Assembly: GCF_001889605.1 (NCBI RefSeq)
Contig: NZ_CP018171.1
Coordinates: 3,432,501 to 3,496,500 of the forward strand
Reading direction: 5' to 3'
Origin: Aquibium oceanicum
GTDB taxonomy: Bacteria > Pseudomonadota > Alphaproteobacteria > Rhizobiales > Rhizobiaceae
DNA length: 64,000 bases
Shown here: one piece after another, positions 20,600 through 29,177 of the stretch
Layout of the letters: every line of letters starts with the position of its first letter
How positions within the stretch are numbered: position 1 is the first letter of the stretch
The notes under the pieces: generated by a model
Seen by the model: the letters and a program-made list of their open reading frames with translations, nothing else
What the model was told of the DNA's origin: nothing
Databases searched by the model: none
Made by a program: the position numbers and the translations under genes

Positions 20600-21418
20600 C
20601 TATCCCTGCGCCCGCTTGCGGCCAAGCCACAGGATGATGCCGAGCGTCGCGGCGATGACCAGGAAGGAAAAGGCCGTCGTGACCGTGCCGAGCGCGTAGA
20701 GCACCGGCGTCGTCACGTTGGTGGTCATTCCGTAGATCTCCAGCGGCAGCGTGTTGTAGGTGCCGGACGTCATCAGCGAGCGGGCGAACTCGTCGTAGGA
20801 GAGCGTGAAGCCGAACAGGCCCACGCCCACGAGGCTCGGCGCGATCATCGGCAGGAGCACGTGCAGGAAGGTCTGCCACGATGAGGCGCCGAGATCGCGT
20901 GCGGCTTCCTCGTAGGACGGCGAGAAGCGGTTGAAGACCGCGAACATGATCAGCACCCCGAACGGCAGCGTCCAGGTAAGATGGGCGCCGAAGGCCGAAC
21001 TGTACCATGCCGGCGGGATGCCGATCTGCTGGAACATCACGCCGATCCCGAGCGACACGATGATGGAGGGCACCACCAGGCTCGCCACCGCGAGGTAGAA
21101 GAGCGGGGTGGCGCCGAGGAACTTGCGCCGAAACGCGAGGCCGGCCAGCAGCGACACGACCACGGTGACCAGCATGACGCCGATGCCGAGCATCAGCGAG
21201 CGCCGGAAGCTGCCGCCGAAATCGCCCACCGCCTGCTGCTGGGTCAGATCGTAGAACCAGTGCAGCGAGACGCCGTTGAGCGGAAACGTCAGGCCGCCGC
21301 TCGGTCCCTGGAAGGACAGGATCAGGATCGCCGAGAGAGGACCGTAGAGGAAGAGGACGAACAGGACGAAAAAGACCGTGAGGATCCAGAACTCCAGGCC
21401 GCGCCTTTCGTGAGACAT
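20600..21418 (-). CDS. ABC transporter permease (PotC-like)
   Basis: 272 aa, six transmembrane segments. The EAA loop (YEEAARDLGASSWQTFLHVLL) lies near residue 180. It resembles the second permease of spermidine/putrescine-type (POPT) importers. It starts 1 nt after the stop of the PotB-like gene, so translation is coupled. Substrate specificity depends on the binding protein at 22393 and is not certain. Confidence 0.9.
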   Translation of the reverse strand: MSHERRGLEFWILTVFFVLFVLFLYGPLSAILILSFQGPSGGLTFPLNGVSLHWFYDLTQQQAVGDFGGSFRRSLMLGIGVMLVTVVVSLLAGLAFRRKFLGATPLFYLAVASLVVPSIIVSLGIGVMFQQIGIPPAWYSSAFGAHLTWTLPFGVLIMFAVFNRFSPSYEEAARDLGASSWQTFLHVLLPMIAPSLVGVGLFGFTLSYDEFARSLMTSGTYNTLPLEIYGMTTNVTTPVLYALGTVTTAFSFLVIAATLGIILWLGRKRAQG

Positions 21419-21419
21419 C

Positions 21420-22328
21420 TTAAAGCTCCTTTCGGATGTCGACGATCCGCAGGATGCCGGCGACCATGACGAGCACCAGCGCGAGCAGGATGACGGCGTT
21501 GGCAGCGGCGGCCGGATATTGTAGCAGCGACATCTGGTTGCGCATCATCAGGGCGACCGAGGCGCTCTGGCCGCCCGACATCACCTGCACGGTGATGAAG
21601 TCGGCCATCACGAGCGTCACCACGAAGATGGTGCCGATCGCGATGCCGGGCTTGGCGAGCGGCAGGATGACGTTGGTGAGGGTCTGGAAGCTGGTGGCGC
21701 CGGCGTCGCGCGCCGCCTCGATCAGGGAGCGGTCGATGCGCATCAGCGTGTTGAAGATCGGCGTGACCATGAAGAGCGTGTAGAGGTGCGTCATGGCGAG
21801 CACGACCGCGAAATCGGAGTAGAGCAGCCATTCGATCGGCGCCGGGATGAGGCCCATGTCGATCAGGGTCGAGTTGACCAGCCCGTTGCGTCCCAGCACC
21901 GGGATCCACGAGATCATGCGGATGATGTTCGACGTGAGGAAGGGCACCGTGCAGACCAGGAACAGGACCATCTGCATGGTGGTGGTGCGGATGTGAAACG
22001 CGAGGAAATAGGCGACCCAGAAGCCGAGGAAGAGCGTGACGGCCCACACGATGGCGGCGAACTTCAGCGTGTTCAGGTAGGTCTTCCACGTGACCCAAGA
22101 GCCTAGCGTGTCCTGATAGTTCATCAGGATGAAGTCGGGATAGAGCCGGGCGAAGTCGTAATCCCAGAAGCTGACGGTGGCGATGACGATCAGCGGCGCC
22201 AGCAGGAAGGCGCCGAGGATGAGCGCCAGCGGCGCCGCCTGCAGGTAGGCGGCGAGCGACGCGATGCCGGCGCGGCGCGTCCTCGGCCGGCGCGCGGCGG
22301 CTGCCTGTTCGACGGCGATCGTCATCAT
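21420..22328 (-). CDS. ABC transporter permease (PotB-like)
   Basis: 302 aa. A cytoplasmic Arg-rich N-terminus (ARRPRTRRAG) precedes six TM helices. The EAA loop is IEAARDAGATSFQTLTNVIL. Two adjacent ATG codons at 22328 and 22325 are likely starts; the frame extends to a TTG at 22337. It pairs with the PotC-like permease. A hairpin in front separates it from the binding-protein gene. Confidence 0.9.
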   Translation of the reverse strand: MMTIAVEQAAAARRPRTRRAGIASLAAYLQAAPLALILGAFLLAPLIVIATVSFWDYDFARLYPDFILMNYQDTLGSWVTWKTYLNTLKFAAIVWAVTLFLGFWVAYFLAFHIRTTTMQMVLFLVCTVPFLTSNIIRMISWIPVLGRNGLVNSTLIDMGLIPAPIEWLLYSDFAVVLAMTHLYTLFMVTPIFNTLMRIDRSLIEAARDAGATSFQTLTNVILPLAKPGIAIGTIFVVTLVMADFITVQVMSGGQSASVALMMRNQMSLLQYPAAAANAVILLALVLVMVAGILRIVDIRKEL

Positions 22329-22358
22329 GGCCCCCAAAGGTTCGAAGACTGGCCGGAA

Positions 22359-22384
22359 GGGTCTTCCCGCGGACGGGAAGACCC
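22359..22384 (-). promoter_or_regulatory. Intercistronic hairpin after the binding-protein gene
   Basis: Perfect 11-bp stem GGGTCTTCCCG / CGGGAAGACCC with a CGGA loop, between the stop of the binding-protein gene and the PotB-like permease start. As in the aap operon, it probably protects the upstream message or attenuates the permease genes. No T-run follows. Confidence 0.7.
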
Positions 22385-22392
22385 ATTGCTTG

Positions 22393-23676
22393 TCAGGAGG
22401 CGATGAACTCGTTCCAGCGGCGGACCATGTAGCGGTCCTCGTCCATGACCGAGTTCCAGCAGGCGACAGCGCCCATGCGCTCCTCGAAGGAGCCGCCGTC
22501 GCGCACGGCGCCGGCCTTTTCCATGACCTTGCCGTCGGGGGCCAGGATGTCGCCCTGTGCGGGCTTGCCTTCGACCCAGAAGCCCCATTCGTCCTCGCTC
22601 ATGTACTCCTTGGCGGTGTCCATGGCCGCCGAGTAGTAGCCCTGGCGGTTGAGGTAGGCGCCGACCCAGCCGGACAGGTACCAGTCGATGTACTCGTAGG
22701 CCGCGTCGAGCTTGGCGCCTTCGAGATGCTTGGCGAGCCCGATGCCGCCGCCCCAGGAGCGATAGCCTTCCTTGAGCGGCTGGTAGACGCAGGGGATGCC
22801 GCGCGAGCGCACGGCGGCCACCGCCGGCGACCACATGGACTGGATGACGACCTCGCCGGAGGCCATCAGGTTGACGCTCTCGTCGAAGGACTTCCAGAAC
22901 GCGCGGAACTGGCCGTCGCGCTTGGCGGCGATGAGGAAGTCGATGGTCTTGTCGATCTCCTCCTTGGTCATGTTGCCCTTGTCGGCGTATTTCACTTCGC
23001 CCATCGCCTCCATGATCATGGCGGCGTCCATGATGCCGATAGAGGGGATGTTGAGGATAGACGTCTTGCCCTTGAAGGCCGGGTCCATGATGTCAGCCCA
23101 GGTGGTGATGTCGCGGCCGACGAGGTCGGGCCGGATGCCGAGCGTGTCTGCGTTGTAGATGGTCGGCACCATCGTCATCCACTCGGTCGGTTCGGTGGCG
23201 AAGGTGGTCGAGTCCTGTGATTCTACGAAGCCGACGGTGTGCGGCGCCGTTCCCTGGGCGATAACGCTGTCTGGCGTGAGTTTGCCGGTGATGAAGAGCG
23301 GCACGATCTTGTCGTAGTACTTGAGGCGGCTCGTCTGCATCGGCTGCATGACGCCCGCCGGATAGACCTTCTTGGCGATCCAGTACTCGATGTCGGCGAT
23401 GTCGTAGCTGTCCGGCTGGGTCACGGCACGCTGCGCGGCGGCATCGGAATCGGTCGCGGTCATCTCGAGCGTGATGCCGAGGTCTTCCTTGCACTTGTCG
23501 GCGATGGCGTTGAGGTTGGAGACCCCGGTGCCGAACTGGCGCAGCGTGATCGGGTTCTGCGCCCAGATGGTCGGGAATCCGGTGATCATGCCGGAGCCGG
23601 CCGCAAGGCCCGCCGCCGCCGCGCCCGTCTTCAGCAGTTTGCGCCGGCTGATGCCGCCCGTCGTTTCTTTGGTCAT
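22393..23676 (-). CDS. Extracellular solute-binding protein (spermidine/putrescine type)
   Basis: 427 aa. The Tat-like signal peptide has SRRKLLKTGAAAAGLAAGSG, so the protein is probably exported folded. The mature part (WAQNPITLRQFGTGVSNLN; LNIPSIGIMDAAMIMEAMGE) fits PotD-like family-1/13 binding proteins. The start at 23676 follows AGGGGAACTGAG. Homologues are annotated as polyamine binders, but many bind other small cationic or dicarboxylic compounds. It is the second gene of the operon ATPase, binding protein, two permeases. Confidence 0.9.
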   Translation of the reverse strand: MTKETTGGISRRKLLKTGAAAAGLAAGSGMITGFPTIWAQNPITLRQFGTGVSNLNAIADKCKEDLGITLEMTATDSDAAAQRAVTQPDSYDIADIEYWIAKKVYPAGVMQPMQTSRLKYYDKIVPLFITGKLTPDSVIAQGTAPHTVGFVESQDSTTFATEPTEWMTMVPTIYNADTLGIRPDLVGRDITTWADIMDPAFKGKTSILNIPSIGIMDAAMIMEAMGEVKYADKGNMTKEEIDKTIDFLIAAKRDGQFRAFWKSFDESVNLMASGEVVIQSMWSPAVAAVRSRGIPCVYQPLKEGYRSWGGGIGLAKHLEGAKLDAAYEYIDWYLSGWVGAYLNRQGYYSAAMDTAKEYMSEDEWGFWVEGKPAQGDILAPDGKVMEKAGAVRDGGSFEERMGAVACWNSVMDEDRYMVRRWNEFIAS

Positions 23677-23704
23677 CTCAGTTCCCCTGTTCTGGTGGTC
23701 GCGC

Positions 23705-24793
23705 TCATGAATCCAGACGGCCGAGGACGAGCGCATCCTCCGCCTGCCACGCCAGCGGCACGGTTTCCCCGACCGCAACCGGCCGGGCAAAGAAGTCCGT
23801 GTCGCTGACGATGGCCGTGAAATCCTCGATGCCGGCGCCGCTCGCGGTAAGCTTCACCGACGAGCCGCGATATTCGACGTTGGTCACCGTGCCCGTGAAT
23901 CCGAGCCCCGGCTCCGCATCCCCCGCGATGCGGACGTGATCGGTGCGCACGGCGATGTCGGCCGTCTCGCCGATCTCGCGCACGGCGCCCTCGGCGCGGA
24001 AGCGGCCGCCGCTCTCGACCTCGATCGAGATGCCGGTCGCGTTCCGCTCCACGACGCGGCCGGCGATTACGTTGTGATCGCCCATGAAGCGCGCCACGAA
24101 GGCGGTGGCGGGCCGCTCGAAGACGGTGCGCGGCTCGGCCGCCTGCTCGATGCGCCCGTCGTTCATCACCACCACGAGGTCGGCGAGCGCCATCGCCTCC
24201 TCCTGGCTGTGCGTCACGTGGACGAAGGTGATGCCGAGCGAGGATTGCAGGCGCTTGAGCTCGGCGCGCATCCTGATCTTGAGGAACGGGTCGAGCGCCG
24301 ACAGCGGCTCGTCGAGAAGCAGCGCCTCGGGATCGGTGATCAGTGCCCGCGCCAGTGCGACGCGTTGCTGCTGCCCGCCCGAAAGCTGCGCAGGCTTGCG
24401 CGTCGCGAAGGTCTCCATGTGGACGAGCTTCAGCATTTCGGCCGCGCGCGCCCGGCGCTCGTCTTTCGCCACGCCCTTCATCTTGAGGCTGAAGGCAACG
24501 TTGTCGGTGACGTCGAGATGCGGGAACAGCGCGTAGGACTGGAACATCATGGCCGTGCCGCGCCGGGCCGGCGGGAGATCGGTGACGACCGTGTTGCCGA
24601 GCCGCACGTCGCCCGACGTGATGCTCTCGTGGCCGGCGATCATGCGCAGCGTCGTGGATTTGCCGCAACCGGATGGGCCGAGCAGGCAGCAGTAGCTCCC
24701 GGCGGGGACCTTCAGGTTGATCGACCGCACGGCGGCTGTCGTGCCGTAGAGTTTGGAGACGGAAGCGATGTCGATCGCGGCGGCCTTGCTCAT
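23705..24793 (-). CDS. ABC transporter ATP-binding protein (PotA-like)
   Basis: 362 aa. Walker A GPSGCGKSTTLRMIAGHE, signature [15 protein letters not shown], Walker B LLLDEPLSALDPFLKIRM, and a C-terminal TOBE/OB domain (about 240-355, GLGFTGTVTNVEYRGSSVKLT). This domain order is that of PotA/UgpC-type ATPases. It is the first gene of the operon, divergent from the GntR regulator at 25055 across about 260 bp. Confidence 0.92.
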   Translation of the reverse strand: MSKAAAIDIASVSKLYGTTAAVRSINLKVPAGSYCCLLGPSGCGKSTTLRMIAGHESITSGDVRLGNTVVTDLPPARRGTAMMFQSYALFPHLDVTDNVAFSLKMKGVAKDERRARAAEMLKLVHMETFATRKPAQLSGGQQQRVALARALITDPEALLLDEPLSALDPFLKIRMRAELKRLQSSLGITFVHVTHSQEEAMALADLVVVMNDGRIEQAAEPRTVFERPATAFVARFMGDHNVIAGRVVERNATGISIEVESGGRFRAEGAVREIGETADIAVRTDHVRIAGDAEPGLGFTGTVTNVEYRGSSVKLTASGAGIEDFTAIVSDTDFFARPVAVGETVPLAWQAEDALVLGRLDS

Positions 24794-25054
24794 GCTGCGT
24801 CCCTCGTGGCTCGATGTTGCGATGCATCATGCGTGCCAGATCGGACGGCTGCGGCTTCTTCGTTGTTTGCGTTGGTTTTTTGCTTCCGAACGGAAGTGCG
24901 CGACTTGTGGGCGAAACGAGACGCTGCTCAATTTCTGGGCGTTTGTACGAGAAAGAGATTATCGATTGTACACAATCCGTCCATGAGATTGCGACAAGAT
25001 CGGCTCTTCCTTCTGACGCGATTCGCGGTAGAAGAGGGCGGGAGTTCGACCGGA

Positions 25055-25768
25055 ATGAACATCATCGACGCAAGCCCGCTGGGGCACCGAGACGCGGGGG
25101 AGGATCGCTCGCAGGCCATCCGCGACCGGCTGCGCGACGCGATCGTCGACCGCAGGCTGGCGCCCGGGGCGAAACTCGCCGAGAGCGAGGTCGGGGCGCT
25201 GTTCGACGTCAGCCGCACCGTGGCGCGCGCGGCCCTGCAGATGCTCGCCTTCGAAGGACTGGTGCGGATCGAGCGCAATCGCGGCGCCTACGTCGCCGAC
25301 CCCTCGCCCGACGAGGCCCGGCAGGTCTTCGCGGCCCGCAGGGTCGTGGAGCCGGGCATCGTCGCGGCGATCTGCACGCGGATCTCCCCAGTCGACGTCG
25401 CCACGCTGAGGCGGCATCTCGGCGAGGAACGCAACCACATGGATCGGCACGGACCGGGCGCGCGACGCGACGAGATCAAGGCCTCGGGCGATTTCCACCT
25501 GTTGCTGGCCACCATGAGCGGCAACGCGATCCTGCGCCGCTTCATGGAGGAACTCGTCGCCCGCTCCTCGCTGGTGATCGCGCTTTACGGCCGCTCCGGC
25601 GCCTCGAGCTGCGGCCACCAGGAGCATGGCGGCATCGTCGATGCGCTGGAAAAGGCCGACGCCGAAGCGGCGCGCACGCTGGTGCTGCGCCACATCGACC
25701 ACATCGAGGCCGACCTCGACCTGCGGCGCAACGCCGGCCTGGCCCTGAGGGACGCACTGGAACTCTGA
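25055..25768 (+). CDS. GntR-family regulator (FadR subfamily)
   Basis: 237 aa. The N-terminal winged HTH (AIRDRLRDAIVDRRLAPGAK, then ESEVGALFDVSRTVARAALQ) is followed by an all-helical FCD ligand domain from about residue 90, with the metal-binding Asp/His pattern of that domain (GDFHLLLATMSGN; HQEHGGIVDALEKAD). The ATG at 25055 gives the canonical length; the frame remains open far upstream without similarity. Being divergent from the PotA-like gene, it is probably the local repressor of the ABC/racemase/GNAT operon. Confidence 0.9.
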   Translation: MNIIDASPLGHRDAGEDRSQAIRDRLRDAIVDRRLAPGAKLAESEVGALFDVSRTVARAALQMLAFEGLVRIERNRGAYVADPSPDEARQVFAARRVVEPGIVAAICTRISPVDVATLRRHLGEERNHMDRHGPGARRDEIKASGDFHLLLATMSGNAILRRFMEELVARSSLVIALYGRSGASSCGHQEHGGIVDALEKADAEAARTLVLRHIDHIEADLDLRRNAGLALRDALEL

Positions 25769-25854
25769 GGCAGCGGTGGAGGTGCCAGTCCGGCGTCTGT
25801 CAGCGCATACGGGGATCGGACCGGCGCCGGGCGTTGGCCGACGTGCGGGCCGGA

Positions 25855-27657
25855 TCAGTCCGCGTGGCCGGCGATGACGGAAAGGAAGGCGGGGCCGTAG
25901 CGCTCCAGCTTGGCCTCCCCTACCCCCGCCACTTCCGCCATCTGCGCCCGCGAGGCCGGTCGCGCCGCGGCGAGTTCGGCCAGCGTCCGGTCGTGGAAGA
26001 TGACGTAGGGCGGCACGTTCTGCGAACGTGCGATCTCCATGCGCTTTTCCCGCAGCGCCTGGAACAGCGCCTGGTCGCGCTCGGGAAGCACGGTGGCGGC
26101 GGCCTTGCGCGAGGCGGTGCCGCGCTCGGCGCGAGGCGGCGCCGGAACCCGTAACATGAGCGTCGGTTTCTCGCGCAGGAATTTGCGGCCTTCCTCCGAG
26201 ATCGACAGCCCGCCATGGCCCGCGAGATCGACCGCGACCAGCCGCAGGGCAACGAGCTGGCGTAGGATCGCGCGCCAGGCACGGGCGTCATGCTCGGTTC
26301 CGATGCCGAACGTCGAAATTTTGTCGTGGCCGTTGTCCAGCACGCGCTTGTTGCCGGCACCCAGCAGCACGTCCGCGATGTAGGCCTGCCCGAACCGCTC
26401 GCCCGTCCGATAGATGCAGGAAAGCGCCTTTTGCGCGGCGATCGTGCCGTCGAACAGTTTCGGCGGCTTCGCGCAGGTGTCGCAGTTGCCGCAGGGCTCG
26501 CAGGTATCGCCGAAATAGGACAGCAGCACCTGCCGACGGCAACCGGCCGCCTCGGCGAGCCCCAGCAGAGCATCGAGCTTCTGGCGCTCCGTCATCTTGC
26601 GCTGTTCGGAGGCGCCCGATTCCTCGATGAAGCGGCTGCGCAGCGCCACGTCCTCGGAGCCGTAGAGCATCAGCGCCTCGGCGGGCAGTCCGTCGCGCCC
26701 GGCGCGGCCGGTTTCCTGGTAATAGGCCTCGATGCTGCTCGGCAGGTCGACATGGGCGACGAAACGCACGTCCGGCTTGTCGATGCCCATGCCGAAGGCG
26801 ATCGTCGCCACCATGATCACCGCCTCGCCATGCTGGAAGCGCGCCTGGTTCGCCTCGCGCGCCGCCTTGTCCATGCCGCCATGGTAGGGCAGCGCGTCGT
26901 GGCCCTGCGAAACGAGCCATTCGGCCGTCGCCTCCGTCTTGCGCTTGGAGAGGCAGTAGACGATGCCGCTTTCCCCTTCATGGCTCGCAAGGAAGCGCTT
27001 GAGCTGCCCGCGCGGATTGTCCTTTTCTGCGACGGCATAACGGATGTTGGGGCGGTCGAAGCCGGCGATGAAGGCCGAGCCGGGATCGATCCCGAGATGC
27101 GCCAGGATTTCCGCGCGGGTGGGCGCATCGGCCGTCGCCGTCAGCGCCATGCGCGGCGTGTCGGCGAAGCGGGTCACGAGTGTGTCGAGCTGACGGTAGG
27201 AGGGACGGAAATCGTGACCCCACTGCGACAGGCAGTGTACTTCGTCGATGGCGATCAGCGACAGCTTCACCCGCGCAAGCCGGTCGAGCACGTCGGACCG
27301 GAGCAGGGTTTCGGGTGCGACGTAGAGCAGATCGAGCTCGCCCTGGCGAATGGCGCGCCAGAGACTGTCCCGCTCCTCGCCGGCAAGGTCCGAATTGAGC
27401 GCGGCCGCCCTCACCCCCGCCTGGCGAAGGGCCGCCACCTGGTCGGCCATCAGGGCGATGAGCGGCGACACCACGAGACCCATGCCGGGCCGCGCGATGG
27501 CCGGGATCTGATAACACAAGGATTTGCCGCCGCCGGTCGGCATCAGCACGAAAGCGTTTTCGCCGCCGATCACATGGTCGACGATGTCCTTCTGGAGGCC
27601 TCGGAAGGCGTCATAGCCGTAGACGGTCTTCAGGATGTGGCTGGGATCGGCGAGCAA
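25855..27657 (-). CDS. recQ: ATP-dependent DNA helicase RecQ
   Basis: 3'-5' DNA helicase of recombination and fork repair; 600 aa. Motif I is MPTGGGKSLCYQIPA, motif II AIDEVHCLSQWGHDFRPSY (DEVH variant of DExH), motif VI YQETGRAGRDG. The RQC zinc site is CRRQVLLSYFGDTCEPCGNC, continuing with another Cys (DTCAKPPK). A C-terminal HRDC domain (about 520-595) ends in the AEVAGVGEAKLERYGPAFL segment. It lies between two GntR regulator genes. Confidence 0.96.
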   Translation of the reverse strand: MLADPSHILKTVYGYDAFRGLQKDIVDHVIGGENAFVLMPTGGGKSLCYQIPAIARPGMGLVVSPLIALMADQVAALRQAGVRAAALNSDLAGEERDSLWRAIRQGELDLLYVAPETLLRSDVLDRLARVKLSLIAIDEVHCLSQWGHDFRPSYRQLDTLVTRFADTPRMALTATADAPTRAEILAHLGIDPGSAFIAGFDRPNIRYAVAEKDNPRGQLKRFLASHEGESGIVYCLSKRKTEATAEWLVSQGHDALPYHGGMDKAAREANQARFQHGEAVIMVATIAFGMGIDKPDVRFVAHVDLPSSIEAYYQETGRAGRDGLPAEALMLYGSEDVALRSRFIEESGASEQRKMTERQKLDALLGLAEAAGCRRQVLLSYFGDTCEPCGNCDTCAKPPKLFDGTIAAQKALSCIYRTGERFGQAYIADVLLGAGNKRVLDNGHDKISTFGIGTEHDARAWRAILRQLVALRLVAVDLAGHGGLSISEEGRKFLREKPTLMLRVPAPPRAERGTASRKAAATVLPERDQALFQALREKRMEIARSQNVPPYVIFHDRTLAELAAARPASRAQMAEVAGVGEAKLERYGPAFLSVIAGHAD

Positions 27658-27820
27658 TGCGGGCCTTTCGTCCGGGAATCAGCGTGATCCCGCCTCCCTA
27701 GCAGATTTCGACGGCCCGGCGGCGACTCCGTCTCGAAACGCGCTGCCTGCAGCCGTACCTCCGGCCGTATCGCGAGCTCGTCTGCAGGACCGATCCGGCA
27801 ACCCAGTGGATCGCTGCCCG

Positions 27821-28525
27821 TCAGGCCTCGTCGGACGGCAGACGCGGAACGATGAGATCGGCGGCCGAGCCGAGGTCGGACGCGATCGCCGCCTCGACAG
27901 CATCGGCGTCCCTGTCCCTCAGCGCTCGGATGATCTCGTTGTGCAGCGCCATCAAGTCGGCGCTGTTGATCTTGGAGGGATGATAATGGAGAGCGGGCCC
28001 CATGCGAACCCACAGATTCTCGATCAGGGCGAGGAGCGTCGGCCTGTCCGCCATCCGATAGATGGTGAAGTGAAAGCGGTGGTTGTCGGCGAGCGCTTCC
28101 TTGGTCGTGTCGAGACCGATCAATCGTTCGTTGATGCGTTCGAGCTCGCGGATCTTGCCGGCATCCACGCTGCCGATCGCGACGCGCCCCGCCAGGCCCT
28201 CCAGGCGCTGACGTATCTGGATGATATCGCGATACTCCCGTTGCGTTACGCGCCGCAGGAAAAAGCCGATCTGCGGACGGCCTTCCAGCACCCCATCCGC
28301 TTCGAGACGCTTCAACGCGTCGCGCACCGGCTGGGAACTGACCTTGAGCACGTGGGCGAGCGATCGGCTGGTCAGGGAGGTGCCGGGCGCGATGCGACCG
28401 CTCATCATGGCCTGGCGGATGCTGCGATAGACCTGCCTCTCGACCGTTTCGGAAAGCGCGACGTCTATCGCTTCCAGTTCGGGCGCCTGCGACTGCTGTC
28501 TACCGGGACCGGGCCGCCTGTTCAC
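27821..28525 (-). CDS. GntR-family regulator (FadR/FCD type)
   Basis: 234 aa from the GTG at 28525, chosen because GGAGGGG lies 11 nt upstream; the frame continues to another GTG at 28561. The N-terminal wHTH includes SIRQAMMSGRIAPGTSLTSR and SSQPVRDALKRLEADGVLEG. The FCD domain has HRFHFTIYRMADRPTLL and HNEIIRALRDRDADAV. It is the last backbone gene before the island's distal att site at 28757. The target is unknown. Confidence 0.88.
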   Translation of the reverse strand: MNRRPGPGRQQSQAPELEAIDVALSETVERQVYRSIRQAMMSGRIAPGTSLTSRSLAHVLKVSSQPVRDALKRLEADGVLEGRPQIGFFLRRVTQREYRDIIQIRQRLEGLAGRVAIGSVDAGKIRELERINERLIGLDTTKEALADNHRFHFTIYRMADRPTLLALIENLWVRMGPALHYHPSKINSADLMALHNEIIRALRDRDADAVEAAIASDLGSAADLIVPRLPSDEA

Positions 28526-28961
28526 TTCCTTTATCGCCCCTCCGCTAATACTCCATAGCACGGCAATTTGCCGCTGCTAAGCCTTAACGTTAACGCGCGA
28601 GTGAATGCCCAACGAATTGGGTCTGATGGCATCGAACTGCCGCTGCCCGAAAGCATCATGGATGCAGAGCCGTCCCCGCGCGAAGTGCCGGGTGATCAGA
28701 TGATCTTTCGCAGTCTATACGAGGAAAAAAGATAACAAGAATGATACTTTAGACAATGGTGGGCCCGGAGGGAAACCCCTGAATTTCCGGAAAGCTAAGC
28801 TAATTCAAAGACTTTTGGTCCGCCCTGTGTGGCGTCTGTGTAGCATCTTAAAGGGGCATAGGCAAGTTTTGTGAACCCGGGATCAAAAAGCGCGTAGTTA
28901 GAACTATTTTCGTCCCGAGGTTGCGCTTAATGGGAAGCCTTCAAACCCATGGAGACTAAAC
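28526..28961. other. Gene-free stretch holding the island's distal junction
   Basis: 436 bp without a supported gene. The left part is backbone promoter DNA of the GntR gene. The distal att site lies at 28757-28773; composition becomes more AT-rich beyond it. The part from about 28774 to 28950 carries no convincing open frame and could hold a small RNA, but nothing specific can be claimed. Confidence 0.5.
28757..28773 (+). repeat. Distal att site, 17-bp copy of the tRNA 3' end
   Basis: TGGTGGGCCCGGAGGGA, identical to 56827-56843, which is the reverse complement of the tRNA-Ile(CAU) 3' end starting exactly at CCA. Homology stops at the next base on both sides. This is the second boundary of the island. 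Confidence 0.88.
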
Positions 28962-29177
28962 GTGGCAACATACCGCGACATTCAGGAGCATACTCGCCGG
29001 ACCCGGTTATTTACACCGAAGCCATGTTGGATAGCGCACATCCTGTCCGATTATGGGCTGACGACGCGCCAAGCGTACAATCGATACCATCCAGACAAAC
29101 GCGAGCACCCATGTCCGCCACATCGCCGGCGCGAACTAGAGGCAGCCATGCGAGAAGTCGGCGCCTTGCCAATCTAG
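28962..29177 (+). CDS. Small conserved-looking hypothetical protein
   Basis: 71 aa from a GTG start with GGAG 8 nt upstream. The sequence includes TPKPCWIAHILSDYGLTTRQ and REHPCPPHRRRELEAAMREV. The pattern of a Trp-Ile-Ala-His segment followed by Cys-Pro-Pro recalls a family of about 70-residue uncharacterised proteins in proteobacterial mobile DNA. Its 3' end overlaps that of the reverse transcriptase by 4 nt on the opposite strand. The function is unknown. Confidence 0.6.
   Translation: MATYRDIQEHTRRTRLFTPKPCWIAHILSDYGLTTRQAYNRYHPDKREHPCPPHRRRELEAAMREVGALPI

Noticed and set aside
23936-25054. Long upstream extension of the GntR gene
   Set aside because: The part before 25055 lies opposite the PotA-like gene. 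The GntR domain begins right after the ATG at 25055.
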